DNA of 32,609 bases from Desulfobacterales bacterium (GCA_022361395.1 JAKSAX010000205.1:1-32609), one strand, 5' to 3'; counted from the stretch's first letter, positions 19,415-27,753 are shown. A program made the numbers and translations. Notes: generated by a model from the sequence alone, not told the origin.

Positions 19415-20176
19415 ATGAGAATTCTTTTAGGCATCCCGGTCAGGATGGCATCAACCCGGTTTCCGGGTAAACCCCTGTGTGATATTTCCGGCATGAGCAT
19501 GGTGGAGCATGTTTACAAAAGATGCGCGCTGAGCCGGTATGCAACCGATCTCTTTGTGGCTGCCTGTGATGATGAGGTGCGCACCCATGTGGAGGGGTTC
19601 GGGGGAAAGGTGATCATGACAGATCCCTCTGTGCCCCGGGCCGGGCTCAGGGTGGCCACGGCTGCTGAAGACTATAATCTGGACAAGGATGACATCGTGG
19701 TTGTGATCCAGGGGGATGAGCCGCTGGTTCATCCCGACATGATTGATCTTGCCATAAAGCCCCTGCTGGAAGAAAAAGATGTTTTTGTCAGCAATCTCTG
19801 CAGGAAAATCGAAGTTGACGAATGGGAGGATCCTGCTGAGATAAAGGTGGTCTGCGACATGGACATGAACGCCATGTACATGTCAAGGTCTCCCATTCCT
19901 TCCACAGCCCACGAAGAGGCCAGGTGCGACTGGTGGAAACAGGTCTGTATCATGCCTTTCCGGTGGCATTTTATGCAGAAATTCAACCATGAGCTTGAGG
20001 AGAGTCCTCTGGAACTGCAGGAGTCGGTTGAGATGCTCAGGGCAATGCAGCACGGTTACAAGGTCAGGATGGTGCCCTCCGGTTACATGTCCAAATCCGT
20101 TGATACTGAAGAGGACCGGCTGGCTGTGGAAAAAATGATGGCCAATGATCCGGTTTATCCGAAATACAGGGGGTGA
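19415..20176 (+). CDS. KdsB-like cytidylyltransferase (CMP-sugar-acid synthetase)
   Basis: Activates a sugar acid with CTP, giving CMP-sugar plus pyrophosphate. The 253 residues begin with the nucleotide-binding LLGIPVRMASTRFPGKPL, have VVVIQGDEPLVHP (Mg2+ region) and the later SRSPIPSTAHEE segment. In KDO enzymes the loop after VVMT normally holds SGTDR; here the matching stretch is DPSVPRAGLRVATA (70-83), so that motif is absent. This points to an acid sugar other than KDO, or to a divergent KdsB. The open frame extends back to 19373, but ATG 19415, after AGGA, gives the family N-terminus. The preceding gene ends 4 bases before it; the HAD gene begins 3 bases after its stop. Confidence 0.88.
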   Translation: MRILLGIPVRMASTRFPGKPLCDISGMSMVEHVYKRCALSRYATDLFVAACDDEVRTHVEGFGGKVIMTDPSVPRAGLRVATAAEDYNLDKDDIVVVIQGDEPLVHPDMIDLAIKPLLEEKDVFVSNLCRKIEVDEWEDPAEIKVVCDMDMNAMYMSRSPIPSTAHEEARCDWWKQVCIMPFRWHFMQKFNHELEESPLELQESVEMLRAMQHGYKVRMVPSGYMSKSVDTEEDRLAVEKMMANDPVYPKYRG

Positions 20177-20179
20177 TTG

Positions 20180-20857
20180 ATGGAGATTGGAGGAAAGGAT
20201 TACAAGGCCCTTGTTTTTGATTTTGACGGGGTGCTCGCAGATTCTGTGAACGTTAAAACTGCGGCTTTCAAGGCTGTGTTTCAGGAGTGGGGAGATGCGG
20301 TTCAGCAGAAAGTGGCAGAACATCACCTCAACCACGGCGGCATGACCCGGACTGAAAAATTTGTTTATTACTACAAGGCATTCCTTGGCCGGAAACTTGG
20401 TGAAGAGGGGCTGGAAACCCTGTGCAGGAAATTTTCGTCCCTTGTGGTTGAAAAGGTTATCTCAGCACCTGAAATTCCGGGTGCCGGAGCCTTTTTAGAC
20501 CGGTGCCGGGCTGAGGGAATTCCCTGTTTTGTGGATTCCGCAACACCTGATGCCGAGCTGGCGGTTATTATCCGCAAAAGGGGCATTGCAGGCTATTTCA
20601 GAGAGATCCTCGGGGCTGACCGCAGCAAAAGGGAAAACCTGGAATGGATACTGGAAACCTATGGCCTGGAAGGGGAGGACTGCCTTTTTTTCGGGGATGC
20701 GGGCAGTGATTATGATGCAGCCTCAGGATGCGGCAGTGACTTTTTAGGCATTCTTCCCAACAGTGAGGCCCCTCTTTTAAAAGCCCATCCGGATATTACC
20801 TGGGCCAGGGATTTTATTGAAGTTGAAAAGGGAGACTTTTATGGCAGAGCCGGATAA
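20180..20857 (+). CDS. HAD-superfamily phosphatase (subfamily IA)
   Basis: Phosphoester hydrolase of 225 residues. Motif I is LVFDFDGVLADS (nucleophile Asp14, acid Asp16), motif II the PCFVDSAT threonine/serine region, motif III the lysine around DRSKREN, and motif IV FFGDAGSDYDAA. The cap domain sits between motifs I and II, as in phosphoglycolate phosphatase-like enzymes. Start ATG 20180 follows GGGGG; the in-frame TTG at 20177 is less likely. It overlaps the aldolase gene by 17 bases. In KDO and sialic acid pathways a phosphatase acts after condensation and before CMP activation, so a similar step here is a reasonable inference. Confidence 0.9.
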   Translation: MEIGGKDYKALVFDFDGVLADSVNVKTAAFKAVFQEWGDAVQQKVAEHHLNHGGMTRTEKFVYYYKAFLGRKLGEEGLETLCRKFSSLVVEKVISAPEIPGAGAFLDRCRAEGIPCFVDSATPDAELAVIIRKRGIAGYFREILGADRSKRENLEWILETYGLEGEDCLFFGDAGSDYDAASGCGSDFLGILPNSEAPLLKAHPDITWARDFIEVEKGDFYGRAG

Positions 20858-21608
20858 CAGGGTGGCTGAAATCCGCCGGAAAATGAGAAACAGGGGGGTG
20901 ACACTCGGATCCTGGATGCAGCTGGATAATCCGTCAGTGGCCGAAATCATGGGGAGCGCCGGATATGACTGGGTTGCCGTGGATCTTGAGCACGGACATT
21001 TTTCAACCTCCCGGCTGCCGGATATCTTCCGGGCCCTGGAACTTAAGGGGACGCTGCCCTTTGCCAGGATTGCCCAGGGAAGAACAAAGGATATCAAGCA
21101 GGCCCTGGACGCCGGTGCCCGGGGACTGATTATCCCGATGACCGAAAGCGCGGCCATGATTGAAAAATGCATTTCACAGGCATTTTACCCGCCTTCGGGC
21201 ACCCGCGGGGTCGGGTATTCCCGGGCCAATCTATTCGGTAAACACTTTGATGCCTATGCCGAATCCCATGCCGGCCAGATTTTAATGGTCGCCCAGATCG
21301 AAAGTATAAAAGGGGTGGACAACCTTGAGGAAATCCTGGCGGTTAAAGGCCTGGATGCCGTTATTGTAGGCCCTTATGACCTGTCCGGATCAATGGGGAT
21401 CACAGCGGATTTTAACCATCCGTCTTTTAAAAAGGTGCTGGAAAAAATCCGGTCCCTGTGTAAGGCCGCCGCAATTCCCTGCGGATACCATGTGGTCCGG
21501 CCCGATCCCAAACAGCTGGAGGAAAAAATTGACAGCGGTTATCAATTCCTGGCCTATGGTATTGATGCCGTGTTCCTGATCCATCAGGCCCAGGTGCCGG
21601 AAATTTAA
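20841..21608 (+). CDS. HpcH/HpaI class II aldolase
   Basis: Metal-dependent aldolase that cleaves or forms 2-keto-3-deoxy acids, using pyruvate (or a related enolate) and an aldehyde. The 255 residues contain SWMQLDNPSVAEIMG, VDLEHGHF (Asp48, Glu50, His51), PFARI (Arg76, enolate-binding), GARGLIIPM, AQIES (metal ligand Glu144) and VGPYDLSGSMG (metal ligand Asp170), so the active site looks intact. Start ATG 20841 follows GGGAG; the frame is open back to 20817. It overlaps the phosphatase gene. Such enzymes often serve aromatic or glucarate catabolism, but here all neighbours are sugar-nucleotide genes. I infer that it may build the ulosonic acid skeleton, doing the job that KdsA or NeuB does elsewhere. 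Confidence 0.9.
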   Translation: MAEPDNRVAEIRRKMRNRGVTLGSWMQLDNPSVAEIMGSAGYDWVAVDLEHGHFSTSRLPDIFRALELKGTLPFARIAQGRTKDIKQALDAGARGLIIPMTESAAMIEKCISQAFYPPSGTRGVGYSRANLFGKHFDAYAESHAGQILMVAQIESIKGVDNLEEILAVKGLDAVIVGPYDLSGSMGITADFNHPSFKKVLEKIRSLCKAAAIPCGYHVVRPDPKQLEEKIDSGYQFLAYGIDAVFLIHQAQVPEI

Positions 21609-21611
21609 GTA

Positions 21612-22703
21612 ATGGATACCTTTAATCTCCGATTTTATAATTTGATTTCCATTTCCGCCCCCGGGCTTCCGGGCGGTTTCAGGAGAAAAGTTAAGGAGAA
21701 GCTGAATCATTTTGTGCTGGAGCCGGCGGATTCCCTTATTGAACCGCCGGATATACTTTTAAGCCCAATGGTGGAAAAACCGGTGCTGGACGATTTCTCA
21801 GAGCATGTAAACCATATTTACGGGTTTTCCCAGGTGAATTACCTGGAAAGGGAGGTTATCTGTTTCTTTCACCGGGGAGAGCCGGAGATCTGCCTTTTCT
21901 TTAAAAATGCCGGTACACTTGAACTGCACTACCGGGCATCGTCCAGAGACAGGGCAGTGGGGTTTTTCTGGGGACTGCTCCTGTTTTGCTGTCACCTGAT
22001 GCTGAAGTTGAAAAATTGCCTGCTGTGCCACGGCGGGGTGGTGGAACGTGACGGAAAGGCATTGGTCCTGTCCGGCCACAGGGGCATCGGAAAAACCCCG
22101 CTGCTCTTATCCCTGCTGCGCCGGGGGTTCAACTATATAAGTGATGATAAATTTATCCTATCCCCCGGGAAGGTATCAATGGTTGAGACAAAAGTCTTCA
22201 TCAACCAGTATCATTTCAAAGTGCTGCCCTGGCTTGATCAATATATTGACGCAGAGATGAAAACCATAATGCCGCTGCCCGTCAGGCAGATGATTCACAA
22301 GGCTGTGGGCCGGATCTGGCCCGCAAGTTTGCCGTCAAGGGTCTATTGCTATCTGAATCCGGGAATGCAGATCGATTTAACTGAAGAAATTTTCGGAACA
22401 GGTGTTGTGAAACAGGCTGAGCCGGTACTTTGGGTACTTCTCCAGGGGGGATTGCACAGCCGGTTTAAGATGCTGACCAGGTCCCAGGGGGTGGATAAAC
22501 TGGCATTACTGCAAAAACTGTTCTTCGGATACCGGTTTGAACTGGAAACCGCCCTCCTGGTTTCAGGAGACAGCCGCCCCTCTTCCATGCGCCGGATTTT
22601 GGAGGATAACCTGCCGCCGGACACCAAATTCCTTTTGGCGCCCCCGCCGGATAAAAGGACCATGGATTCCGTATGTGAAAGGATTCTTTCCCACTGGTCA
22701 TGA
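21612..22703 (+). CDS. HprK-like P-loop protein of unknown role
   Basis: A 363-residue protein. The central part resembles the C-terminal domain of HPr kinase: LLCHGGVVERDGKALVLSG leads into the P-loop GHRGIGKT (155-162), and YISDDKFIL (Asp178-Asp179) occupies the Walker B/catalytic position. The usual GKS/T-S follow-on is GKTP here. No HPr or PTS gene is present, so sugar-transport regulation is unlikely. HprK-like proteins of this shape are sometimes found in polysaccharide and peptide-modification loci; the substrate is unknown. The N-terminal 110 residues match nothing I recognise. It starts 3 bases after the aldolase stop with no good Shine-Dalgarno, and ends in a 4-base ATGA overlap with the next gene, consistent with coupled translation. 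Confidence 0.75.
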   Translation: MDTFNLRFYNLISISAPGLPGGFRRKVKEKLNHFVLEPADSLIEPPDILLSPMVEKPVLDDFSEHVNHIYGFSQVNYLEREVICFFHRGEPEICLFFKNAGTLELHYRASSRDRAVGFFWGLLLFCCHLMLKLKNCLLCHGGVVERDGKALVLSGHRGIGKTPLLLSLLRRGFNYISDDKFILSPGKVSMVETKVFINQYHFKVLPWLDQYIDAEMKTIMPLPVRQMIHKAVGRIWPASLPSRVYCYLNPGMQIDLTEEIFGTGVVKQAEPVLWVLLQGGLHSRFKMLTRSQGVDKLALLQKLFFGYRFELETALLVSGDSRPSSMRRILEDNLPPDTKFLLAPPPDKRTMDSVCERILSHWS

Positions 22704-24436
22704 AAAAAATGGTCATGAATAAAAAACTTGATCTGGACAACCTCTCCCTGGACGAGAGAATCCTTATGGAGCAGGTGAACGATGATATTAAACAGGATTT
22801 TCACAGGCTGATGGAAGCCATCCACTGCCGTGCGGGGAACAGTGCTTTTTGGGGGGTGAACAATCTGTTGAGCCGGAATAATTATGTCAGTGACCTTTTT
22901 TACGATCTCTGCTGTCTTGAATTAAGCCGCAGGCTGGTTGAAAAAGGCCGGGCCAAGACTGTTATCGTCCGGTCTTCCCGTCAGAAAAAAGTGCTGGAAC
23001 AATACTTCCGGCGCCACAGGCTCCGGGCTGATATCCGGAGCCGGGAAGGCCTGGTCGCATTTTTAAAGCGGGCCGGCAAACCTGTGTATGATTTTTTGAG
23101 AAATATTCAGTGGACGTTTGTCTACCTGATGCAGCGTGACAGGTCCCGGATGAGAAAAATTCCCCGTGACAGAAAACTGATTCTCATCGATACCTTTTTC
23201 AGTGCGTATATTTTCAAATCCGGAGAATTTAAGGACAGGTATTATACGGGGCTTATTGACTTTCTTACCCCTGAAGAGCAGGCCCGTGTCTATTTTATGC
23301 CGAATGTGATTTCCTGGAGACGGGTGGACAGGATGATCCGCATGGGCGAAGCTGCCCGGGAGAATTTTATTTATCCCTTTGATTTCTTAAAATTCCGGGA
23401 CTATCTTTTTGCAATATTTGCACCGTTTATCATAAAGCGGATATTCCTGGATGATTTCAGATTCAGGGGGATGTGCATCGGCCCGATATTAAAGTCTGAT
23501 TTTAAGACCAATATCGCCTTGAGGAGTTCTTTCAGGGGGTTGTTGCTCTACCGGTTTTTCAAGCGGCTGAAAAAGGAAAATATAAAGTTGCACATGGTGG
23601 TGGACTGGTTTGAAAATCAGGTGGTGGACCGGGGGTTTAACAAGGGCAAGAATGAGTTTTTTCCCGAGACCCCGAGCATTGGATATCAAGGGCTGATCGC
23701 CGCCTATAAATGGAATTTCTATGTCCAGCCCATTGAACCTGAAGCAGGGTCCGGGTGTCTTCCCCGCAAGGTGGCGGTAATCGGAGAGGGGCTCGTCAGC
23801 ATTGCCAAAAAGTACTATCCGGGCCTGGATGTCATTGCCGTGCCCGGGTTCCGGTTTGCAGGTATCCGGAAGACCGGCATAAAAAAAACTGAGACCTTTA
23901 ATACCCGTGAGCCCACCGTTCTTGTCGCCCTGCCCATTTGGGAAAGCGACAGCCTGGATATTGTTGGTTTACTGGTCCAGGTGCTGGATCTTCTTTCCGG
24001 GAGACAGGTAAAGGTATTGGTCAAACCCCATCCGGACCTGGATTTTGACATGGTCCGGTCCGGTATCCCCAACTGGCCTGAACAGTTTAAAGTCATTGAA
24101 GGTGATTTTGCAGATACGATTCAGCGCGCCGATCTTCTTATCAGTTCAGGATCCACCGTGTGTATGGAGTCCATTGCCTATGGGGTGCCGGTTATCGTTG
24201 TGGGCAGCCGGACCGGTGTCACCAAAAACGTTATCCCGGAAACGATATCAAAAAAGATCTGGGACCTTTGCTATACAGAGGATGACATCCGGTCTGCCCT
24301 GAATCGTCTCTGCCTTAATCTGAAGCCGGAAGATGCCGCTGCCTTTTCCCGGCTTGCCCGCCAGGTCAGGGATGATTTTTTTAAACCGGCCACCCGGAAA
24401 GGGGTGGAGGCAATGTTGATGCTGGATAAGATCTGA
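22700..24436 (+). CDS. Large GT-B-like surface-carbohydrate protein, probable glycosyltransferase
   Basis: A 578-residue cytoplasmic protein without membrane helices. The C-terminal third (about 400-578) looks like the nucleotide-binding half of a GT-B enzyme: VKVLVKPHPDLDFD (HP at 444-445) and RADLLISSGSTVCMESIAYG (Ser motif at 482-485, Glu490). HP and Ser-rich motifs are features of GT-B transferases using CMP- or CDP-linked donors, such as bacterial sialyl-, KDO- and glycerophosphotransferases. The middle contains DWFENQVVDRGF and ETPSIGYQG, which resembles proteins annotated only as surface carbohydrate biosynthesis. The N-terminal 150 residues are basic and unassigned. Its place directly after the cytidylyltransferase block makes it the best candidate to transfer the CMP-activated acid. 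Not verified. Confidence 0.75.
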   Translation: MKKMVMNKKLDLDNLSLDERILMEQVNDDIKQDFHRLMEAIHCRAGNSAFWGVNNLLSRNNYVSDLFYDLCCLELSRRLVEKGRAKTVIVRSSRQKKVLEQYFRRHRLRADIRSREGLVAFLKRAGKPVYDFLRNIQWTFVYLMQRDRSRMRKIPRDRKLILIDTFFSAYIFKSGEFKDRYYTGLIDFLTPEEQARVYFMPNVISWRRVDRMIRMGEAARENFIYPFDFLKFRDYLFAIFAPFIIKRIFLDDFRFRGMCIGPILKSDFKTNIALRSSFRGLLLYRFFKRLKKENIKLHMVVDWFENQVVDRGFNKGKNEFFPETPSIGYQGLIAAYKWNFYVQPIEPEAGSGCLPRKVAVIGEGLVSIAKKYYPGLDVIAVPGFRFAGIRKTGIKKTETFNTREPTVLVALPIWESDSLDIVGLLVQVLDLLSGRQVKVLVKPHPDLDFDMVRSGIPNWPEQFKVIEGDFADTIQRADLLISSGSTVCMESIAYGVPVIVVGSRTGVTKNVIPETISKKIWDLCYTEDDIRSALNRLCLNLKPEDAAAFSRLARQVRDDFFKPATRKGVEAMLMLDKI

Positions 24437-24515
24437 TATAGCACCTTTTTCAGCGGCAATGGCTGCACCGCAAATGCCGCCTTGTTCATCAATATTCTGT
24501 ATAGGACGGGGCCGG

Positions 24516-26051
24516 TTATACCGAGGTCTTTTTCCGCAGGATATCCCTGGCAGTGACAATAACATCAACCAGGGCCTTTTTTCCATTGGGAAGGCATAAA
24601 AAAGAGACCAGGTAAACCAGGGACCCTGCCAGGCTGTTGACCAGAATTAAAACAAGGGGATTTGAAGTCCCGGTGCTCCCCTCTATGGGTACCAGGAAAC
24701 AGACGCCCAGGGCAGCCAGGCTTGCTGTTAAAGGCCGCCACAGAACATTGATAAATGCCCCCGGCGTGATGATTTCCCCATGGAATACGTAAAATACGGA
24801 AATGATAAATGAGAGAGAAGAAAAAAGCACCATGGAATAAACAATTCCCATAATCCCCCAGGGCAGTCCCCCGATCACACCGGCGGCAAACGCCGCATTG
24901 GCAATCACCGTGGAATATGCAATTTTTTTTATGTGCCGGTTAGAGTGGCTGGCCGCAGTCAGGAACCAGCCCACAGGGCGGATAATATTCTTCAATAAAA
25001 AAAGCGGAATCAGCCCCTGGAAAATGGGAATCATATCTGTCCATTTATTTCCCAGGATCAAAAGCACGACATGATCACTTGAAAGGAACAACAGCATGAG
25101 AATGGGGATAAATACAAAGAGATACCCTTCGGTCAGGGTGAAAAAAAAGCGTTTGAATTTTTCCTTGTCATCCTGAAGCCGGGACAGGGCCGAAATAACG
25201 ATACTTGATAACGGCCAGGCAATAAACCTGCCCGGCAATTCAGCAAGGTTAAAGCTTCTGGAATAAAACCCCAGGGCCTGGCTGCTCAGGAATTTGCCGA
25301 TTATCACCGTGTCAAGCTCACTGATCAGGCTTGAAAAGATCGAACGCACGGACCAGACCGATCCGACTTTCATCAGTGATTTGCTGCTCCCGGCCCCTTT
25401 GCCGTAAAACCCGGGCCTGAAGCTGCACACCACCCAGAACCCGATCATACGGGCACATTCGTAGGAAACAGGCATAAAAACCAGGGCCCAGTATCCCATT
25501 CCGGCAACCGCAAGCAGAATTGCCACAATCTTTGATATGATTCTGGCTGTCAGGTCCACCCCGGCAAGAACACCGAACTGCATGGTTCTAACCAGCAGTG
25601 CCCCGTGAACGGCAGATAAACCGGCAAAGAGGACCATAGCGGTCATCGCCCGGGTGATTCCTGTTAATCTGGGTTCTTCAAAAAACCAGGCCACCAGGGG
25701 AGATGCTGAAAAAGATGCTGCGGCAATGATGATGGTAATGCCGGAAATCAGCCAGAAAAAAGCGTTTAACTGAAAACGTTCAATGGTTTTATGCTGGACC
25801 ACGCCAATGGACAATTGCTGACCGAGTACAATTTTGGGGGCGGACACAAAGGCGGCGGCCATTGCAACGTAACCGAAATCCTCCGGCACCAGGAGGCGGG
25901 CAAGGATGGAGACCGTGGCAATGTTGATAAAAAACTTTAGTACGTTGGTTCCGGTGGTGTACAGGTAAGCTTTGATACTCTTCTTACCGATATTTTTTGC
26001 CTGGTGCTTGTCCTGAAAGTAAAAATCAACTGCCTGCCGTTTAAATCCCAT
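24516..26051 (-). CDS. Wzx-type lipid-linked oligosaccharide flippase
   Basis: Moves undecaprenyl-linked repeat units across the inner membrane. The 511-residue protein has about twelve to fourteen hydrophobic helices, with an N-terminal KSIKAYLYTTGTNVLKFFIN start and SILARLLVPEDFGYVAMA typical of MATE-like polysaccharide transporters (WzxC kind). The ATG at 26051 follows GGAGGA at about 7 bases. It is the second gene of a minus-strand pair, 18 bases after the sulfotransferase, and converges with the plus-strand GT-B gene across a 79-base gap that has no convincing terminator. Confidence 0.92.
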   Translation of the reverse strand: MGFKRQAVDFYFQDKHQAKNIGKKSIKAYLYTTGTNVLKFFINIATVSILARLLVPEDFGYVAMAAAFVSAPKIVLGQQLSIGVVQHKTIERFQLNAFFWLISGITIIIAAASFSASPLVAWFFEEPRLTGITRAMTAMVLFAGLSAVHGALLVRTMQFGVLAGVDLTARIISKIVAILLAVAGMGYWALVFMPVSYECARMIGFWVVCSFRPGFYGKGAGSSKSLMKVGSVWSVRSIFSSLISELDTVIIGKFLSSQALGFYSRSFNLAELPGRFIAWPLSSIVISALSRLQDDKEKFKRFFFTLTEGYLFVFIPILMLLFLSSDHVVLLILGNKWTDMIPIFQGLIPLFLLKNIIRPVGWFLTAASHSNRHIKKIAYSTVIANAAFAAGVIGGLPWGIMGIVYSMVLFSSLSFIISVFYVFHGEIITPGAFINVLWRPLTASLAALGVCFLVPIEGSTGTSNPLVLILVNSLAGSLVYLVSFLCLPNGKKALVDVIVTARDILRKKTSV

Positions 26052-26069
26052 ATGCCTGTTCCTCCGGCA

Positions 26070-26891
26070 TCATTCTCTAAAAAAGCCGGAATCAGGGAGC
26101 GAGCCGGGATTTTCCAGGCTGTATCCCAGTGCATTTGCCCGGGTTTCAAAGGTTTTGATCATCTTTTTTCTGTTGGCGTAAACCCACCTCCTTTTCGTCA
26201 GCAGATTCCAGCAGGACCTTATAACCCCTCCGTTCCAGAGTTCAAAATATTTCCGGTTTACATTTTTTTTAATATCCTGGATCCGGACTATCCGTGGAAG
26301 GCCCAGGGCTGAAAACAGATTGTCAATTATCTCTTCCGGGCGTTCCACCAAATCTTCATAGCGAATGACATGAGAGCGGTTCAAGTGGGCTTTGTCTGAA
26401 AAAAAATGTTCATAACAGGTCAGTGTATGATCAATCAGGTGAGGTATTGTGTTCGGCTCTGTCCATTTCTTTGTTTTTGTGGCATAGGCAACCGCAATGG
26501 GGTGTCTCAGTAAAACCACAAAAATCGCATTTGGAAACAATCCCTGGAAAAACCGCGTTTTCAAGATCGTCTGCGGGGTCTTTTCAACCAGATAAGGCAT
26601 ATCAAGGTCCCAATACACCCCCCATTGGGCCATCAGTGACGCTGCAGTCTCTTTTCTGCATAACAGGTGATTTTCGTCCATATATGCGTCCGGATCAAAA
26701 CCGAAGTGCCCTGCAGGCCTGTTTGCAGGCAGCACACTCTGAAGATGCTGCCCTTCATCTTTTGGAACATTGGTGTTCTCAAAACCGCTTATGGACGGAT
26801 GGGATTTTATAATTGAATCCAGGAGGCTTGTTCCCGACCTGTGTACCCCTGTTACAAAAATTATTTTTTTGTCTGTTAAGGATAATTCCAT
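26070..26891 (-). CDS. PAPS-dependent sulfotransferase family protein
   Basis: Likely transfers sulfate from PAPS to a hydroxyl of the polysaccharide or its precursor. The 273 residues show the 5'-phosphosulfate-binding loop FVTGVHRSGTSLL (12-24), the EKTPQ segment (103-107) and the 3'-phosphate-binding region FVVLLRHPIAVAYA (124-137), followed by RYEDLVERPEE, as in the family. AGGA precedes the ATG at 26891. It is the first gene of a two-gene minus-strand unit with the flippase, and its upstream region contains copy 2 of the palindromic repeat. The acceptor is unknown. PAPS-generating genes are not in the window. Confidence 0.88.
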   Translation of the reverse strand: MELSLTDKKIIFVTGVHRSGTSLLDSIIKSHPSISGFENTNVPKDEGQHLQSVLPANRPAGHFGFDPDAYMDENHLLCRKETAASLMAQWGVYWDLDMPYLVEKTPQTILKTRFFQGLFPNAIFVVLLRHPIAVAYATKTKKWTEPNTIPHLIDHTLTCYEHFFSDKAHLNRSHVIRYEDLVERPEEIIDNLFSALGLPRIVRIQDIKKNVNRKYFELWNGGVIRSCWNLLTKRRWVYANRKKMIKTFETRANALGYSLENPGSLPDSGFFRE

Positions 26892-26940
26892 ATCTTCCTG
26901 TCACCCGGTGCGTATCAGCGGTTTTAAAAACAAGCCCAAG

Positions 26941-27041
26941 GGGATCGCGTAAGAATTAGTTCACAGTCTGTTTGCAAAATACCCAATGTTTAAGGGGTTT
27001 TATAAACAGACCAGGTGAAGTTATTTTTGCGCGATCCCTAA
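26941..27041. repeat. Interspersed palindromic repeat, copy 2 (complete)
   Basis: A full-length imperfect palindrome bounded by GGGATCGCG (26941-26949) and CGCGATCCC (27030-27038). Inner blocks pair as AGTTCAC with GGTGAA, GTCTGTTTGCAAAA with TTTTATAAACAGAC, and TACCC with GGGGT, around the loop AATGTTTAA. Bases 26956-27041 match copy 3 (32181-32267) with six substitutions and one indel by my count. It lies between the start of the sulfotransferase gene and the end of the next minus-strand gene. Confidence 0.88.
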
Positions 27042-27046
27042 ATTGT

Positions 27047-27073
27047 AAATTAGTAAAACATAATTACTAATTT
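27047..27073. repeat. AT-rich perfect inverted repeat beside repeat copy 2
   Basis: AAATTAGTAA (27047-27056) and TTACTAATTT (27064-27073) form a perfect 10-bp stem with a 7-base loop, six bases past repeat copy 2. It could be an operator for the sulfotransferase-flippase unit or a secondary hairpin. No T-run follows, so a terminator is less likely. Confidence 0.45.
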
Positions 27074-27097
27074 ATTGCCATAGATTTGTACCATCAG

Positions 27098-27116
27098 CAA
27101 AACCGGCATTGCCGGG
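27098..27116 (-). terminator. Intrinsic terminator of the minus-strand gene ending at 27121
   Basis: On the minus strand CCGGC, loop AAT, GCCGG, then TTTT follow the stop codon by about five bases. The stem is short (5 GC pairs) and the T-run brief, so strength is moderate. It separates this gene from the sulfotransferase-flippase unit. Confidence 0.55.
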
Positions 27117-27120
27117 GGGA

Positions 27121-27753
27121 TCAGTTGCCGGAGCTAAGCATTTTAATGAGTTTCTGTTTTATTTTAAAGTAGATGCTCCGGTCATGGGGAATGTATTGGT
27201 AATACCAGATGATTCTCTGTATTTTTTTTACCGGAAGATCGGGTTTTCTGATGAATACGGCCAGGGTGCCGGTTCTTTCAACAACGCTTAAATAGTTCAG
27301 CAGCAGGTGGTATTGCTTCCGGTCCCAGAAATCATGGATGATGATTTTGCTGTCCTGGGGTGTATTTAAAATACAGTTCAGGGTGGATGCAATTCTGAAC
27401 CGGCCGTCTATCAATACCAGGTCGTGTTCACTTTTTTTCGAAAAGATGCTCAGGGAATAGCTCGGCCATAAGTGTTTTTTCCGGTTTGATGCGGGGTATC
27501 CCCATTTCCCGGTGGGGCCTATATCCACGAAATGGAAGCCAAGCTTTCCGGAGGCCAGGGCAGACTGGATAACAGGAAGGGGACTGAGGTGCGATTCCAC
27601 AAAATCAATGGAACTTTCAACAGAATCAATCCGCTGAATTGTATCAACCCCGGCAGCATACACAGTGGATTCCCCGGAACCGAATTCCAGATAGTGGACA
27701 GCGGAATTCAGATAGGCGTGTAATACCTCTTTTTCATTTTCAGTCATGGTCAT
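27121..27753 (-). CDS. Class I SAM methyltransferase-like protein of unknown function
   Basis: A 210-residue protein whose first motif, VHYLEFGSGESTVYAA, matches the glycine-rich SAM-binding loop of Rossmann methyltransferases. IQRIDSVESSIDFV would be the following acidic strand, and HDLVLIDGRFRIAS resembles the motif IV/post-motif region. The last third is basic and ends in a lysine-rich tail. Similar proteins occur in polysaccharide loci; catalytic activity is unproven and the acceptor unknown. I start at ATG 27753, where GGAAAAG lies upstream, rather than the ATG at 27792, which lacks a ribosome-binding site. A hairpin terminator follows the stop. Confidence 0.65.
   Translation of the reverse strand: MTMTENEKEVLHAYLNSAVHYLEFGSGESTVYAAGVDTIQRIDSVESSIDFVESHLSPLPVIQSALASGKLGFHFVDIGPTGKWGYPASNRKKHLWPSYSLSIFSKKSEHDLVLIDGRFRIASTLNCILNTPQDSKIIIHDFWDRKQYHLLLNYLSVVERTGTLAVFIRKPDLPVKKIQRIIWYYQYIPHDRSIYFKIKQKLIKMLSSGN

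Noticed and set aside
24437-24515. Bidirectional terminator between the convergent GT-B and flippase genes
   Set aside because: No stable stem with a T-run could be found in the 79 bases.
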